Shown here piece after piece: positions 11,256 through 22,479 of a DNA stretch of 64,000 bases. The notes beneath the pieces are model-generated. The model searched no databases. It had not been told where the DNA came from and saw nothing but the letters and a program-made list of their open reading frames with translations. The stretch is from positions 14,193,249-14,257,248 of the forward strand of contig NC_089858.1 of NCBI RefSeq assembly GCF_036373705.1, read 5' to 3'. The DNA comes from Amia ocellicauda. Its lineage: Eukaryota; Chordata; Actinopteri; Amiiformes; Amiidae. Position 1 is the first letter of the stretch, and every line of letters starts with the position of its first letter. The translations under genes were made by a program, and so were the position numbers.

Positions 11256-14200
11256 ATGGCGGGCCCGGCGCTGCGGCTGTACCGGGGGCTGGAGGGCCTG
11301 TTCGCCGTGTACAAGCCGCCGGGAGTTCACTGGAAGCTCGTCCGGGACAGCGTGGCGACGAATCTGCTGAAAGGTACCTGACAGCCGCCGCTTTTAAACT
11401 GTCCGTCGCCGAGCTGTTCTGCTGTACTTTTACAACATGGTTTGTATTGTACTCATATATTACATTAACGTGATATGGTAGCTATTGTATTGTACAGTAA
11501 CTACAACCTACCAATGTAACAGGAATATACTTTTATAATAGACCTTTGGAAGACTGTTCTACTTCACTGCTACTACAGCCGCCTATTGTAACCGCTCTGT
11601 CACTGCAGCACGGACCCCTACTATAACAGACATGTTTTACTTCACCTTTGCTACAGAACAACCCACTGCTGTAACAGCACTGTTCTACTACACCGTAACA
11701 CTGATACTACAACACAGACCCCTATTGGAACAGCACTACTCTACTACACTGTTACTACAGCACAGCAACCTAATGGAAAAGCACTGCTCTACTACACCGT
11801 TACTAAAGTACTGTTAACTTTGGGTGTGCTGACACTGTGATACCTGCAGTACAGAAGACTGCCTCTCTATTTCAGAGCTGAATGCGGCAGTGCCCCCCCC
11901 CGCCCCCCGGCCACAGGTGCGCTTCCTGCCGGTCAGTGCGTCCAGTGACGGCTCCCGGGAGCTGACCTTGACTGCGGCCAGAGTACCAGCGCTGGCTGAC
12001 CACCCACTGGGTCAGTACACCAGCACCTCTCCATACTCACCGTCTCTCTTCTTCACTACCTGCTCCCAATACCTTATCCACAGTCCTCTCTCTTTCCTTC
12101 ACCATACCCAGGACTGCAGCCTTGTTCTCTGTAAGTCACACTTTTAACAACCTCCCTCTCTCTCTGTCTATCAGTCACAGGGCCGCAGTTTCAGGGTGTG
12201 AAGGTCGGGGTGGGTCACCGTCTGGACGCAGGCGCCTCGGGGGTCCTGGGTGAGTCTCGCTGCTGCCTCTCTTTCCTCCACATCCCCCCAAAGACACGTT
12301 TGTAAAGTGCACATGACTCTGGCGGTGAAACAATATTACAGCTGTCTAAATATTGTTAAATAAACATCTCTATCCATCAGCGTTAAATCTGGAGCATCAA
12401 GTCTCGCTGTCAGTTGTTACATTTCTCTATGTATATTAGTATACATTCAAGTGTTGCTCTGTCTGTGTTGTAAGTGAGAGTGCACCAGTTAAATCCCTCC
12501 CCCTTTCTTAGTTCTAGGAGTAGGCCGGGGGAACCAACTGCTGACGGACCTGTACAGCTGTCACCTCACCAGGGTAACTGGGCTCTGCACATTGTCCGTC
12601 ACCTAGGGGCACAGCCGGAGAGTGTGTCAGTGTGTCAGTGTGTCAGTGTGTGTGTGTGAGTGAGTGAGTGAGAGAATCAGTAACCTGGTGTGTGTTTGTG
12701 TATGAATGAATCTGTAACCTGGGGTCCGTTCTTCATGCATGGCTTAACAAAGTCAGGCGAAGTTGATTTATCCCAGATTGAACAAACGTGCTAATTGATA
12801 TCCAAGATTTTCAGTTCTTCCAACACACATCTCAGATTTATTTAGCTTGTTAATTTAAGAAAGACGTCACTCATCGAGGATAAGTGTGCGTTCCCATTTG
12901 GATACAAAAGGATGTTCAGTGGCACTGAAACTATGATTTGCTGATAGCAATAGAGTGTGCAGCCTATTTCAGCGCTGCTGAACAGCAGCTAATTATGCAA
13001 TGTTATTAGGCAAAGCACGTTATATTGAATAAAGCCCACTGCTGCATCTGCAAAAGTCAGGGAAGAAGCCGGCAAACAATAGCAAATAAGTTTGTTTTTT
13101 AATTGAATCAATGTCAATGACCCCAAAACGCGGTGGTGTTCAATATAATTTATCCCAGATTATGCAGATTGTATGCAGAGCTCTGTGCTGGCCAACAGTA
13201 TACCGTATAGAAATATACACCGATCAGCCATAACATTATGACCACCTGCCTAATATTGTGTAGGTCCCCCTTTTGCCACCAAAACAGCCCTGACCCGTCG
13301 AGGCATGGACTCCACTAGACCTCTGAAGGTGTGCTGTGGTATCTGGCACTAAGACGTTAGCAGCAGATCCTTTAAGTCCTGTAAGTTGTGAGGTGGGGCC
13401 TCCATGGATCGGACTTGTTTGGCCAGCACATCCCACAGATGCTCGATTGGATTGAGATCTGGGGAATTTGGAGGCCAAGTCAACACCTTAAACTCGTGAT
13501 TCATCAGACCAGGCCACCTTCTTCCATTGCTCCGTGGTCCAGTTCTGATGCTCATGTGCCCATTGTAGGCACTTTCGGCAGTGGACGGGTCAGCATGGGC
13601 ACCCTGACTGGTCTGCGGCTACGCAGCCCCATATGCAACAAACTGCGATGCACTGTGTGTTCTGACACCTTTCTATCAGAACCAGCATTAACTTTTCAGC
13701 AATTTGAGCTACAGTAGCTCGTCTGTTGGATTGGACCACATGGACCAGCCTTCGCTCCCCACGTGCATCAGTTGCCGGTTCACCACTTTTCCTTCCTTGG
13801 ACCACTTTTGATAGGTACTGACCACTGCAGACTGGGAACACCCCACAAGAGCTGCAGTTTTGGAGATGCTCTGACCCAGTCATCTAGCCATAACAATTTA
13901 GCCCTTGTCAATGTGTCAATGCATGACTGGCGGTGCATGGCACTAGTGAGGTTCGGTCATAAATGAATCAACTTGGTAATTCATCCCTTGCTGACCGAAC
14001 CTGTAAGATCATAAGATAATTTAAGGATCTTGGCGATCTCTAAGAATTCATTCTCACCGCAAAAGCTTGCCTTATTAAGATCCCTCCCATACGTAGTGGA
14101 TTTCCTAGGTATGTGCATCATTGCTGGGGGCATGTCCGCTGTCATTTCATTGGGCAGGAATAAATACATTCAGATTGTTAGCCAGCTAACTTCAAGTTAA

Positions 14201-15476
14201 CCTGCCAGGGAGCAGGTTTGAGATGCTGGACATGTTGCTATGGTAACACAGCAGGCTGACCTATAGGATCGCTTCGGAGATGGAAAATCCCATGTTTATG
14301 CCAAGTTATACTGAAAATTAGCCAGCTAACCATGTATGAAGAACAGGCCCCTGCTGCGTGATTTTGTATGAATGATATGGTAATCTGGTGTGTTCGTACC
14401 AGTAACTCAGTGTGCATGTGTGTCCTCAGGACTACACTCTACAGGGGGAGCTGGGCAGAGCCACTGAGGATTTCTCCCACACTGGGCGTCTCATCGAGAG
14501 AGCCACGTACGGTACGACCACGCCCACACCCACTGCCTCACAACTGCCCCGCACGCACTGCCACTGCCCCACTCACTGTCTGTTTCCATGTCCAGGTCAT
14601 GTGACGCAAGACAAACTTGAGAAGGTCCTAGCCATGATCGAGGGAGCCAATCAGAAAGCTCTGCTCCGGTATGTCCCTCCCCCGTCTGTCAGCCAGCCTG
14701 ACTCTCTCTGTATGTCATCATTCATTTGACCCGGTCTGTATCCCTCGCTGGCTAGCTGAGTGCTAGACTCTTTACTCCTTAGTTTGAGTGTGATAGTGTG
14801 TGTGAGATAGCTGTACATCTCTTCCTGCATTGCCAGAACTGGGCAGCAGGGGGTGGTGTGGCGCTGTGCAGCTCTGATACAGGGGTGTCCGGCAGCTCAG
14901 TTTGTCAATTCTCTTTCTCCTCCTCCAGGTACTCCGGGGTGGACCTACAGACTCAGCGTGCATATGATCTGGCAGTAAAAGGGTTACTGCGGCCGCTGGA
15001 CAAATCCCCCCCCATTGTGACTGGCCTACGTTGCCTGAAATTTGACCCCCCTCACTTCACCCTGGGTCAGTCCACACCCCCCACCCGAGTCACACACAAA
15101 CACACTCTCTCTCTGAGGTGCAGTGTCTCCCTAACCCCCACCACACTCTCTCTCTCTCTCTCTCTCAGAGGTGCAGTGTGTGAACGAGACTCAGAGGTTC
15201 TTGCGCAGGCTGGTCCATGAGGTGGGTTTGGAGCTCCGCAGCGCAGCTGTGTGTCAGGCTGTCCGGCGCACACGGGACGGCCCCTTCACCCTCCAACACG
15301 CCCTGACACGACAGCACTGGACACTGACCCACGTGACACAAGCCGTTGGACTCACTGCCACCACTGTCGCCCACACGCTCCGGGACACGGCAGCGAAACA
15401 AGCAGCGGCGGGCAGAGAGAGAGCAGAAGAGAGTAGGAGCAAGAGTGATGCAGTCACAGAACGATGGAGGGATTAA
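11256..15476 (+). CDS. TRUB2: TRUB2, mitochondrial pseudouridine synthase (TruB family), complete, 8 coding exons
   Basis: Exons: 11256-11373, 11876-12010, 12175-12249, 12512-12573, 14430-14511, 14596-14668, 14929-15065, 15169-15476. All junctions are GT-AG and phases join without error to give 329 residues (human 331). TRUB2 isomerises uridine in mitochondrial RNA, supports mitoribosome function and associates with mitochondrial RNA granules. The N-terminus carries GLFAVYKPPGVHWK. The catalytic loop is GHRLDAGASGVL, with the catalytic Asp at about residue 102, followed by VLGVGRGNQLLTDLY and the C-terminal VRRTRDGPFTL block typical of the family. The start was chosen because it lies in the GC-rich promoter and gives the expected short leader. 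Intron 4 (about 1.86 kb) is swollen by a nested transposon; the other introns are short. COQ4 lies downstream in convergent orientation, 970 bp from stop to stop. Confidence 0.95.
12722..14350. mobile_element. PIF/Harbinger-like non-autonomous element in TRUB2 intron 4, carrying a nested Tc1
   Basis: The left end GGGTCCGTTCTTCATGCATG and the reverse complement of the right end (GGGCCTGTTCTTCATACATG) form terminal inverted repeats of about 22 bp. The element is bracketed by CTG at 12719-12721 and 14351-14353. A 3-bp CWG duplication is typical of PIF/Harbinger. No Harbinger ORF is visible. Removing the nested Tc1 leaves about 0.9 kb. Family assignment rests on the ends and the duplication length only. 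Confidence 0.75.
13218..13909 (-). mobile_element. Truncated, internally deleted Tc1-like element nested in the Harbinger-like element
   Basis: The left end CACCGATCAGCCATAACATT matches the fish Tc1 copy at 52885-53749. The sequence follows that copy almost base for base until about 13909 and then stops, so the far terminal repeat is absent. Minus-strand transposase pieces are legible, including [18 protein letters not shown] (the third catalytic acid region), but the frame is broken. The central part of the DDE domain is missing, with the same junction as the second copy. Confidence 0.85.
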
Positions 15477-15814
15477 CAGAGAGAGGACAGTCACTTATAT
15501 CACTGTCTCCTTCCCTCACTCAGCACTGTCTAGAGAACACACACTCATACAGCAATGCACACCCCTGAGCCTTCAGCACCTGGGACAGCTCTGCTCTAGT
15601 CTGAACTGAACTTCCTCGTACTGCACCCTTAGGCAGCCCTTGTGTGTCTGAACAATGACCTAGCTGTGTGTGTGTGTGGGTGAGACAAACGGTCATTCTG
15701 AAACCACTGCCTTCAACAATCAACAATCCTCTTCATTGAATTCTCTTCCTTCACAGGAATTGCTTTGTATTTGCATAACTGCCTGAACAAAATCGTATGT
15801 TTTGAGGAAACAAA

Positions 15815-15820
15815 AATAAA
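15815..15820 (+). terminator. Candidate TRUB2 polyadenylation signal
   Basis: AATAAA, 339 bases after the TRUB2 stop codon and before the COQ4 3' end. It is the first canonical hexamer downstream of TRUB2 on this strand. A cleavage site cannot be read from sequence alone. Confidence 0.5.
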
Positions 15821-16446
15821 ATATTTATACCATAATACACAGGAAGCAGCCTGGACTGGAAATCAGACTAGAAAAAGATGGGAAAGATGCATGGGAGATT
15901 CCAGCATGAGGAAACCACTTCCTGGGGCTGTGTCCTCCTCCAGGCAGTCTTGAGTTCTTTTGGTCTGTATTTCTGTGATCCCCTTGCCTATAACTGCAGT
16001 CATGGACACACTCATGTAGACCTACACACTAACCCACATACAGAACCACTGGGAAGGTTATTGCTGCAAGCACACTTTCAACACACAGAAAAGAACCCAT
16101 TAGACACGCACTGGGGCAGTGTGGTTGACATGTATTACATCAGATCCAAGTACAGGTTATAACAGTCCCAGTGAGAGAGAGCAGTTGGCAGTTATACAAA
16201 CTGGAGGGGGGGGGGGGGGGTCCTAGTGCTGACCTCTGACCCTAGCTCTGGCTTTCACTCCATCTCGAGGAGGAACAAAGTCCAGCCCAGTGGCGTTTAC
16301 AGGTCTCTGAATTGTCCACACTGTCAGAACCAGCTGTCAATCCGGGCCAGGGAAGCCAAGCTAAAACCGCGGTATTAGGAGCTCCGATTGGAACAAAAAT
16401 CTGGAGACCCTGCAGAGCCATGAGCCTTCAAAGTCCCGCCCACCAA

Positions 16447-19400
16447 TCAGTGCTGCAATGGATCACCTCTCCGATGCCTTAGGGCTGGGGGCGGCTCGAT
16501 TCCCAGCTCCTCCCTCAGCTCCTCCAGGTTCTGTCCCCAACGCTGCTCATAGTATACACTCAGCACACAGCGGGCATTGCAGCCACTGCGCAGCGCCCAC
16601 GGTACCAGTGTGCTCACCAGGGGCTGCAGCCGCCTATGGGACAGAGGGATAGTCAGAGACAGAGCACAGACTAACAATAATTATAACTTTAGTTGGTAGT
16701 AATAACAGACGAGTCGTACAGGAGGGGTCTGACCTGGGTGAGAGGCGCAGGGGTCCCAGTGCAGCTCCTAGCATGCACATGGGCAGGCCAGTCTGGGCAG
16801 CTTCAAACCACTTCACCACCACTTCACCTGTAGAGACAGTGTGGTCAGCACAGTGCATCCTACAGGGCAGCCCACACACATTCAGAGGCTCACAAACACC
16901 TCTCGGGTGGTCCGGTGACTAACCCAGCATGTTAGTGGGCATGTGCAGTAGCGTGTGCAGGAGGTCGTGAACCTCACGGTATCGCTGCATCACATACGCC
17001 AGCTCCTCATCATCCACGAAGCGCACGGCCAGCCGGGAGTCTGGGGTCACCCTCTGGGGAGAGAGAGGGGGTGGGAATTGTTCATTTTAGTTCTTACGTT
17101 CCACACCCACACTGCCATGCAGACTTTAAATTTTCACAGCGTCCTGGGCCTGGGAGTTCAAAACTTTTAATCTAATTTTGGAAATCCCATTTTTTGTAAT
17201 CCAGGATCAGAAAATCCAGCAAGATCTTGTCCCGGTATTTGAAGGTAATTGAGGAATGGATCACCCTGATCCAGATCCTGCTTTTCAGTGCTGCATTCCT
17301 GCTTATCTCCCCCTACTGGATGTGTATATATTGTAATAAAAACACATTTTATATATATACAGTACTGTGCAAATGTTTTAGGCAGGTGTGAAAAAATGCT
17401 GTAAAGTAAGAATGCTTTCAAAAATAGACATAGATAATTAGCTAAATGCAGATTGAGTGAACACAAGAAAAATCTAAATCAAATCCATATTTGATGTGAC
17501 CACCCTTTGCCTTCAAAATAACAACACAGGAACTTGGGTGCAGAAAAATGGCAGCAGGTGCTCTGGACTGATGAGTCAAATTTTGAAATATTTGGCTGTA
17601 GCAGAAGGCAGTTTGTTCGCCGAAGGGCTGGAGAGCAGTACATGAATTAGTGAACAGTGAAGCATGGTGGAGGTTCCTTGCAAGTTTGGGGCTGCATTTA
17701 TGCAAATGGGGTTGGGGATTTGGTCAGAATTAATGGTCTCCTCAATGCTGAGAAGTACAGGCAGATACTTATCCATCATGCAATACCATCAGGGAGGCAT
17801 CTGATTGCCTCCAAATGTATTCTGCAGCATGACAACAACCCCAAACATACAGCGACAGTTATCAACATCATCGAGTCTGTCTGGGATCACATGAAGACGG
17901 AGAAGCAACTGAGGCTGCCTAAATCCACAGAAGAACTGGGGTTAGTTGGGTCAACCTACCTGCCAAGTTCATTCAAAAACTGTGTGCAAGTGCACCTAGA
18001 AGAACTGATGCTGTTTTGAAGGCAAAGGGTTGTCACACCAAATATTGATTTGATGTAGATTTTTCTTTTGTTCACTCACTTTGCATTTAGCTAATTGATA
18101 AATATAATCTATTAACATGTCTATTTTTGAAAGCATTCTTACTTTACAGCATTTTTTCACAACTGCCTAAAACTTTTGCACAGTACTATATATAAACACA
18201 TTGTTATTTTGAGGCCTTTCATTTTAATTATATGTCATGTTTTGTACTAAATAAACACACCTGATTGATTGTAACATCTAAAGCTCAATTGTAAAGAACA
18301 AAAATACACATAATACAGCAACAACAAAAAAAACTGTTCAGGCCTCCTCTTCATTCAAAGGCAGAGCATCCCCATGGCGTGCCTTGAGCTGAATAAGAAA
18401 TCTGGCTTCTGTTTGCTGAAGTAGAGTCAGCTGTATTTGCTCCTTTGCAAGATGGATTTGCACCTCTGCCCTCTGTCTAACACTGTAAAAGTGTTTCATA
18501 GGCATCCGATTCTCTTCTCTCTGCATTCCTGGTGTGCTTGAACCTTTTTTAGGAGGTAGCTGTGGTGTAGGCCTACTGCTAGCTGAGGGTCCAGCTTCTG
18601 GTTCAACAGGGGTGCAGACTTGTGTGACATCTTGACTGCAGGCTGATTCAACACACACATTTACTAGCCAGCTGCAACTCCCTGTGGAATATTTGGTATC
18701 CCTTGCAATTATTGGGAATACTGGCCACCAATGATGTCTAGTACAACATCTGTGTAATCACCCCGTTTATAGGGCTTGTTACCAGTTTCTGGGTTTTTGG
18801 CCTGACTGTGGTCTCTAGTAGCCTTCTGTTTTAGGTTCTTCCACCTCAGCTGCACTTGCTCCACCATCCTCTTCTGTCCAGATCCTGTGGCATTCACATT
18901 TGCTGTTATTTCAATCCATATTAGGTTTTTCATTTTGAATGTTGCTGCTCCACCTTCTGCATTAAAAGTGCTGACTAAAGAGCTGTAGTGTGACCTTACA
19001 CTCTCTTGCAGTGAGTGGGTCTCTGCAGGTGTAAAATGTGTCCCCTTTGTATCCATGTTTTGTCCTTGCTGGTGTTGCCAAGACTGGCTTTTTGTAAGTC
19101 TTGGCTTTAGTGGTTCTCAGTGATATAATTGATCACAAGCCCTAACATTTCTATCTGATTGAAGTCACAGGTGTGTATTTTCAATGACCTGTTTCATATC
19201 CGTTAGTCAGAGAATCTGAGAACACTGTAATATGGTATTATGGTGTTGTTCACATTCACCATGCTGAAAGAAGACCTTACCACCAAAGAGTCTATTTTGA
19301 GCGTCCCAAACCTCTTCAATAGTATACTACAGAAGAAGTTCATGTACGTTTTTGCTTTGGAGTTGCTGATATGAACTACTTAGTAGATCCTGTTAGGCCA

Positions 19401-22370
19401 CAATTGCATCACAGAACCCTGCGGAGTCATGCGCTGACTGTGGAAGAACAGGTCGTCATTGCTCTGCGCTTCTATGCATCTGGGGCATTTTATCAATTAA
19501 TTAATCAGTTTGTTGTATTTCCGAATGATGACGAAATTGCTGCGATGAAGCGCACGTTTTTGGAAATATGCCCAACACAATTGGGGTGATAGACTGCATC
19601 CATGTGCATGTGCAAGCCCCTCGTCAGTGGGAATGGGAGTTTGTCAGTAGGAAAGGGAGACACAGCATCAATGTTCAGCTTGTGGGAGATGCTGACCTTG
19701 CCATCACCTCAACTGTGTAGTGCAGTGGGTCAGTTCATGACGCACGCATCTTAACTAGCCAACTATTCAGCAGCTTGCAAACCAACAGACTGGATGGCAT
19801 ATTAGGTGACAGTGCCTACCCACTCCTGCCATGGATGATGACACCTTTTCCCACATCAAATACAGCCTCACAGACCTGCTACAACAATACACACAGAAAA
19901 ACAAGGTGTATTATTGAGCGTATAAACGGGATTGTAAAGAGTCGCTTCGCTTGCCTTAATTATTTGCGCGTGGAGCCGCAACATGCCTGCAGCATCATAT
20001 TGGCTTGTATTGTGTTGCACAACATTGCTATCCGATGCAGAGTTCTCTCTGTGGTGAAGATGAGGATCTTCCAGCGCCGCCTGCTCCTGTTGAGGATCCA
20101 GGCCTGCTTGTGGACTCTCTAAATTACAGACTTAGTGGGCATTCAATTAGAGATGCTACTGTCAACAAGTTTAAGATTGATTACAGATGGACAGATGCCT
20201 ATTTAGTTAACAAATGTTTGACCATGATGAAGATATGCTTCTGTTATAAATATTTGTATGTTTGTTTATTATGTTTTATTCATGTTTTGCAGATTAACTC
20301 ATAATTTGGTTGACTCCACTACTCAGAATAGAGTTACAGAATATACATGGTGTCTGCTGTATTACAGTAAATGTTACATAAAAACAAATATTAATTTTAC
20401 AATTGTATTTTTATTATTTACAATCTTTCCCACCTTATTTATATTGAAATGTGTTTTTGAATGAATTGTATTGTACATTTTGTTTTAGTAATCCACTCTA
20501 AATCCACCCTTCTACTGGGATCTGGGTAATCCTGATCTTGTGTATCAAATTATCCAATTCTACACTATAAATTGTGAACTACCCGTTTTGAAGATTTGAT
20601 CCGGATTATAGCTTGGATTCGACTACCTGATCTGATCAGATTTCTAAGTGATCCAAATCCACTTTTTTGGTTTTGAACTACCCATTTGCAGGATTGAATC
20701 CCAAATCATGTTTGAACTCCCAGGCCCTGGAGATAAAGTGCAAATTCTGCTCAGTCAGTGTTCGGAGGGAGGGAGAGGAGATGAGAGAGAGAGAGAGAGA
20801 TATGTAGGTGGGGGGGGCAAGGTCACGCCTCCCCCACACTCACGTTGGTCTGCAGGAAGCGCAGGTACTCCCTCCCCAGGGTCCCGTTAGGCAGGGCACC
20901 CAGTGCGGACATGTCCAGCGTGGAGAGACGGATCCGCGGACGCTCCCTGGACAGACAGGACACCGCACAGTCACACAGGGGGACACTGGGAGACAGATTC
21001 TGACTCACAGGTATACTGGTACACCAAGACACGGAGTGTGAATGTTGTGTATTGTACCGTGTGTTCATGTGTTGTGAATTATGTGTGTTTCGTGAAATGT
21101 GTGCAGAGGTGTTTATTGTGTATAGTGTCATACGCACTGAAGGATGCTCTGTCCCTCAGGGTCTCTCTTCATCTGATCTCTCAGGCTGCGCAGAGCCAGC
21201 TGGCCCGTAGTCTCGCCGAGCACTGCCACACTGTCTACACACGGGGGGGGGGGGGGGGGGGCAAAAAAAGATTATAGATTATATATTAAACCCAGAATAT
21301 CAACACAGACAGCTATACAGGGACAAACAGAGGTGTGCCAGTGTGTGTGGAGGGCTCACCATGCCGGTAGGGGTCCAGGAGAGCAGCGACACCTGAGCCC
21401 ACTGCCAACAGAGCCTTCTGCAGGGGGCTGGTGGGCACATGTCCAGGGTACAGCCCACAGTACCCACCCTCACCACCAGGATGCACTGTGGAGCCCAGCT
21501 CAGAGTGCTGCCATCTCTCACACTGCCACACTGCCAACAGAGAGGGGAGACAGACAGACACACAGATGAATACACCCTCATGATTATATAGAAGTGTGTG
21601 TGATTACAACAGAGACCACCCATACACACATGCTCAAACTCACTCACATGTACAGCCAGTTGACAGTTGTAGACATGGGTTGGTAAATCCTGGGGATTCC
21701 CAAAGTTCAGAGTGCAGTGTTAAATTCCACACTGACGCTACTGCATCAACAACAAACAGGTGACTCAGTGACTCCAGGTAAATTCCTACCTGGCCTCCCA
21801 CTACCCCCCAGACCCAGTCACTGCACAGCTCTCTCCCATCCACAGGCATGCGTGCACACACACACACACTCTGCAGTTCCAGGAAGACTATATGGCTGGT
21901 GTTGTGAAACAGTTAGCACAGCCTGTGGCCACGTCAGCTTGTCTGTGCTCAAAGAGACTGCAGACAGACAGAGCACAGGAGTCCAGACCACTGACCCCAG
22001 CACCATACTGGACACAGCGCTGTAGGTAAGTACTGGACTGGACCGCTGCTTGACCTCCAAATCCTGGATCTCTCCAGGAAAGGGCTTCAAATAAATATAC
22101 CCACACAGTATATATTTACACATCCTGCTGGGTTTTCTCGTCACTCCAGCCCGCACACACATTTGTATCATACATACACATGTTCTCAGCTACATATACA
22201 TATGAGCTGGTTGAAGCTATGTCTATTTGAATAGTGTGTGTGTCAGTGGCGCTATGCGTTCTTGGGTTTTCCCGCTGGTGACGAACAGACACAAACTGAA
22301 ACGGTACAGCTGTGTCAGATAACCGACGGGGACGGGCCGCTTCAAACTCCCCGTGTAGCAGCGCCCCCGG

Positions 22371-22414
<44 letters not shown>

Positions 22415-22479
22415 GTACCTGCACCGAGACCCTGTACTCGGGCCCGCACTGCTGCAACCTTCCGAGCCGCCGCCAGCAT
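16447..22479 (-). CDS. COQ4: COQ4, coenzyme Q biosynthesis protein, complete, 7 coding exons
   Basis: Exons in transcript order: 22479-22419, 21530-21360, 21234-21134, 20942-20844, 17053-16924, 16827-16734, 16633-16447. Phases are continuous and give 280 residues (human 265). COQ4 is a mitochondrial matrix-side protein of the CoQ synthome; recent work assigns it C1 decarboxylation/hydroxylation of the quinone head group. The N-terminus ([16 protein letters not shown]) is a basic, mitochondrial-type leader. The conserved core includes [48 protein letters not shown] and [20 protein letters not shown]. The metal-binding motif HDxxHx11E is intact across the exon 5/6 junction. Where human has ILQERP, the exon 3/4 join as read here gives ILQCRP. 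Intron 4 is about 3.8 kb because of a Harbinger element. Confidence 0.95.
17359..18187 (+). mobile_element. Internally deleted Tc1-like element nested in the Harbinger element
   Basis: The ends are 'acagtactgtgcaaatgttt' and its reverse complement, continuing through 'aggcaNNtgtgaaaaaatgctgtaaagtaagaatgctttc' for more than 75 bp, with TATA-rich flanks where Tc1 targets TA. The interior retains the middle of a transposase (first acid region [11 protein letters not shown] near 17560-17590; [13 protein letters not shown] from 17657; [11 protein letters not shown] near 17820; [11 protein letters not shown] near 17872). The DNA-binding half and the SPDLNPIE stretch are deleted, so it is non-autonomous. 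Confidence 0.9.
18338..19056 (-). pseudogene. Harbinger-associated MYB/SANT-like DNA-binding protein gene (degenerate)
   Basis: Two minus-strand frames, 19056-18709 and 18658-18338, together look like one protein of about 220 residues broken by a stop or frameshift. The first carries a trihelix/MADF-like domain with the usual spaced tryptophan and basic residues ([15 protein letters not shown] ... [15 protein letters not shown]), then a GGQ-containing segment. The second is a proline/serine linker and a glutamine-rich helix. PIF/Harbinger elements encode such a protein to help transposase reach the nucleus and bind the element ends. Its orientation, opposite to the transposase, supports this reading. 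Confidence 0.75.
19262..20122 (+). pseudogene. PIF/Harbinger (HARBI1-like) DDE transposase, broken by stops and frameshifts
   Basis: Legible pieces in order are a start region from 19262 ([11 protein letters not shown]), an N-terminal HTH-like piece in the frame at 19371-19589 ([20 protein letters not shown]), [13 protein letters not shown] near 19585-19623 with the first catalytic Asp, [16 protein letters not shown] near 19645-19690, [15 protein letters not shown] from about 19804 with the second Asp, and [20 protein letters not shown] near 19910 with the catalytic Glu. The ending ([15 protein letters not shown]) is also typical. At least two frame changes and an in-frame TAG near 19720 make it a pseudogene. 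Confidence 0.85.
22372..22410. repeat. (CT)n microsatellite abutting COQ4 exon 1
   Basis: About 19 CT units start a few bases past the COQ4 exon 1 donor. On the transcript strand they form a (GA)n run immediately inside intron 1. Confidence 0.9.

Larger units (their letters stand above)
17147..20726. mobile_element. PIF/Harbinger element with both ORFs, in COQ4 intron 4
   Basis: The left end GGCCTGGGAGTTCAAAAC is matched in reverse by the right end GTTTGAACTCCCAGGCC. CTG duplications flank it at 17144-17146 and 20727-20729, as expected for PIF/Harbinger. Inside are a minus-strand MYB/SANT-like gene and a plus-strand DDE transposase gene in the divergent arrangement usual for the superfamily, both listed separately. 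A Tc1 derivative (17359-18187) has inserted near the left end, which makes the total 3580 bp; without it the element is about 2.75 kb. Stops and frameshifts in the transposase indicate an old copy. Confidence 0.9.

Noticed and set aside
10973-11473. A 166-residue plus-strand frame over the TRUB2 promoter and first exon
   Set aside because: It overlaps TRUB2 exon 1 in a different frame and runs past the exon 1 donor; the conserved YKPPG sequence is in the other frame. GC-rich shadow.
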